Shown one piece after another: positions 62,718 to 64,000 of a stretch of 64,000 nt of DNA. The notes below the pieces were generated by a model, which had not been told where the DNA came from, searched no databases, and saw nothing but the letters and a program-made list of their open reading frames with translations. Position 1 is the stretch's first letter. Each line of letters opens with the position of its first letter. The stretch lies in assembly GCF_016625195.1 (NCBI RefSeq), contig NZ_JACVUP010000003.1, positions 186,001 through 250,000 of the forward strand, written 5' to 3'. Origin of the DNA: Erwinia sp. S63 (lineage in GTDB: Bacteria > Pseudomonadota > Gammaproteobacteria > Enterobacterales > Enterobacteriaceae). Position numbers and translations under genes: made by a program.

Positions 62718-63556
62718 TCCGTTTTTGGCCGCAACAGATAGCCGGAGTGCGCATCACCCTCAATATAGCCAAATGCCGATGCACCAAAGTGCATGCCTGC
62801 AACCCGCGTCTTGTCCCTCGAAACCTGTTCGAGAATTGCTTTGCGCGTGGCTTCAGCCAGTGCCGGATCGTTATCAAAGGAAATTGAAACCTCTGGTCGG
62901 GCTAACTGAATATGAGGGTAGTGCACGATATCGCCCCAGATCAGTAGACGTTCGTCGCATGAATCAATCAGGTATCCGGTATGGCCTGGCGTGTGGCCTG
63001 GCAGACTGATGGCGTGAATATCCGCAGTGATTCTATCCTGTTCAATCAGGTGCAGATTAGGCTCATAGGCTTCCAGCGTACGACGCACCAATAGGGCATT
63101 CCTCTGGGTACGTTCGTTGGCTGTTTCAAGCTTCTCACCATCCAGCCAGAATGCCGCTTCAGCCGGAGAAATATAGAGTTGCGCCTTCACAAAGGCGGGT
63201 TGACCGTTGGCGTTCAGTAAGCCGCCAATATGATCGGGATGGCCATGCGTGAGCAACAGAGTATCAATGGCGTCGGGGTCAACACCCAGCGCTAATAGAT
63301 TCGTCTGCAATTCGCCACCAATATGATTAACGGCGCCCATGCCGCTATCTATTAAGACCGTGCGGCCTTCACCGCGAATCAGATAACAGTAAATATGAAT
63401 GTCACCCGGCACATTGATACCCGATTGCGCTTGAATTGACTCTGCGCTGGGGATATCAATGCCGGAGAGCAGCGTAAGGCTGGCTTTCATAGTGCCATCA
63501 CTGATTGCCGTGACCAGATAGTTACCCACGCGCTGTGAGGAGAAATGTTTGACCAT
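62714..63556 (-). CDS. MBL-fold metallo-hydrolase
   Basis: 280 residues. Metal-binding motif THGHPDHIGG (H104, H106, D108, H109), further His in LPGHTPGHTGY, Asp in LIWGDIVH and His in VAGMHFG complete a two-metal site. Family members include lactonases such as AHL-degrading enzymes, but substrate cannot be assigned. The second of two adjacent ATGs (63556) has better spacing from AAGGCGG. Diverges from the LysR gene. Confidence 0.86.
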   Translation of the reverse strand: MVKHFSSQRVGNYLVTAISDGTMKASLTLLSGIDIPSAESIQAQSGINVPGDIHIYCYLIRGEGRTVLIDSGMGAVNHIGGELQTNLLALGVDPDAIDTLLLTHGHPDHIGGLLNANGQPAFVKAQLYISPAEAAFWLDGEKLETANERTQRNALLVRRTLEAYEPNLHLIEQDRITADIHAISLPGHTPGHTGYLIDSCDERLLIWGDIVHYPHIQLARPEVSISFDNDPALAEATRKAILEQVSRDKTRVAGMHFGASAFGYIEGDAHSGYLLRPKTD

Positions 63557-63688
63557 CATTACCGCCTTTGTTCTTCATCGAAAGAGAAAATGCTGTTTAA
63601 TCATTAAGCTGCATCAGCAATGAAATATTGCAGCGAACCGGCGGGTGTGACTATCATCCTTTTCGACTGAGTTGAGACCAAAATAGCT

Positions 63689-64000
63689 GTGGACATTAAA
63701 TTACTGCGATCTTTCGCGACTGTGGCGCTGCTGGAACATGTCGGTCAGGCGGCGGAAAAGCTGCACATTTCGGCATCCCCGCTGAGCAGGCAAATCCAGC
63801 AACTGGAGAGTGAATTAGGCGTCACGCTGTTTCATCGTGAGAAAAAGCGCGTGCGGCTGACGGAAGCAGGGCGAAAATTTCTGGATGAGGTCACGCCTTT
63901 TTTGCAACACCATGCGCGTCTCGCCGATTACGGCCGCAGCCTGACGCAGGCGGCCAGGGGGCGTCTGGATATTGGTTATGTTGAGGCCGCGATACATTCG
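63689..64000 (+). CDS. LysR-family transcription regulator (3' partial)
   Basis: 104 codons before the window ends. Probable GTG start at 63689 (VDIKLLRSFATVALLEHVGQAAEKLHISASPLSRQIQQLESELG-type helix-turn-helix, then LFHREKKRVRLTEAGRKFL). The linker and start of the sensor domain (GRLDIGYVEAAIHS) are visible. No strong ribosome site. It faces the MBL-fold gene, which it may regulate. Confidence 0.85.
   Translation, partial: MDIKLLRSFATVALLEHVGQAAEKLHISASPLSRQIQQLESELGVTLFHREKKRVRLTEAGRKFLDEVTPFLQHHARLADYGRSLTQAARGRLDIGYVEAAIHS

Overview
The window looks like chromosome from an Erwiniaceae-type member of the Enterobacterales, with Pantoea or Erwinia as the best guess. This rests on protein resemblance (Ahr, GlsB, ClcA and TalrD/GalrD very close to the E. 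coli and Salmonella proteins), a gluconate-2-dehydrogenase-type operon, and a complete enterobacterial T6SS. I could not run a search, so the genus is an inference. I see no tRNA, rRNA, CRISPR array, insertion sequence or phage gene.

Layout. 1-1211: end of a polar amino acid ABC transporter (permease and ATPase) closed by a strong terminator. 1212-38190: one complete type VI secretion locus on the + strand, with all 13 core parts (TssA-TssM). Order: tssB, tssC, tssK, tssL, an OmpA-domain partner, hcp, clpV; then an accessory island (about 10.5-28.9 kb); then tssM, tssA, a small membrane protein, tssF, tssG, tssJ, tssE and a membrane-anchored ImpA_N protein (TagA/VasL type). 38325-41671: stand-alone receiver protein, a molybdate/tungstate-type binding protein and permease without an ATPase, a DsbA-like protein and a small unknown. 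41782-44072: two tandem ahr-like aldehyde reductases. 44116-46354: a DUF2946-like protein and a PepSY membrane protein, both Met/His rich. 46541-50529: hydroxyacid dehydrogenase, glutaminase, cupin, ClcA. 50526-53494: talarate/galactarate dehydratase facing a GntR-like LacI regulator. 53737-57569: three-subunit membrane sugar-acid dehydrogenase. 57841-62279: sugar-catabolism genes around a second LacI regulator. 62367-64000: ArsR-type regulator, MBL-fold hydrolase and a LysR gene cut by the window edge.

The main point of interest is the T6SS accessory island. A VgrG is followed by two phospholipase D effectors (Tle5 type) and five Sel1-like lipoproteins, the likely immunity proteins. The second effector block begins with a 37-codon relic of the vgrG 3' end joined to the first codons of an immunity gene. 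This is a physical scar showing that the module arose by tandem duplication within the locus. The effectors share a nearly identical N-terminal ~370 residues but diverge after that. The immunity proteins share both ends but differ in a middle segment. One immunity gene has a 5-bp duplication that changes its C-terminus, and another is cut short. Just before vgrG is a second, smaller module: a HExxH-containing 'vgr-related' protein, a truncated copy of it overlapping clpV, and three lipoproteins.

Regulatory sites that can be read directly include a ModE-like palindrome before the molybdate-type binding protein, three related 16-bp operator-like sites between the talarate dehydratase and its LacI regulator, and four related sites (one a perfect 18-bp palindrome) between the second LacI gene and the operon it probably controls.
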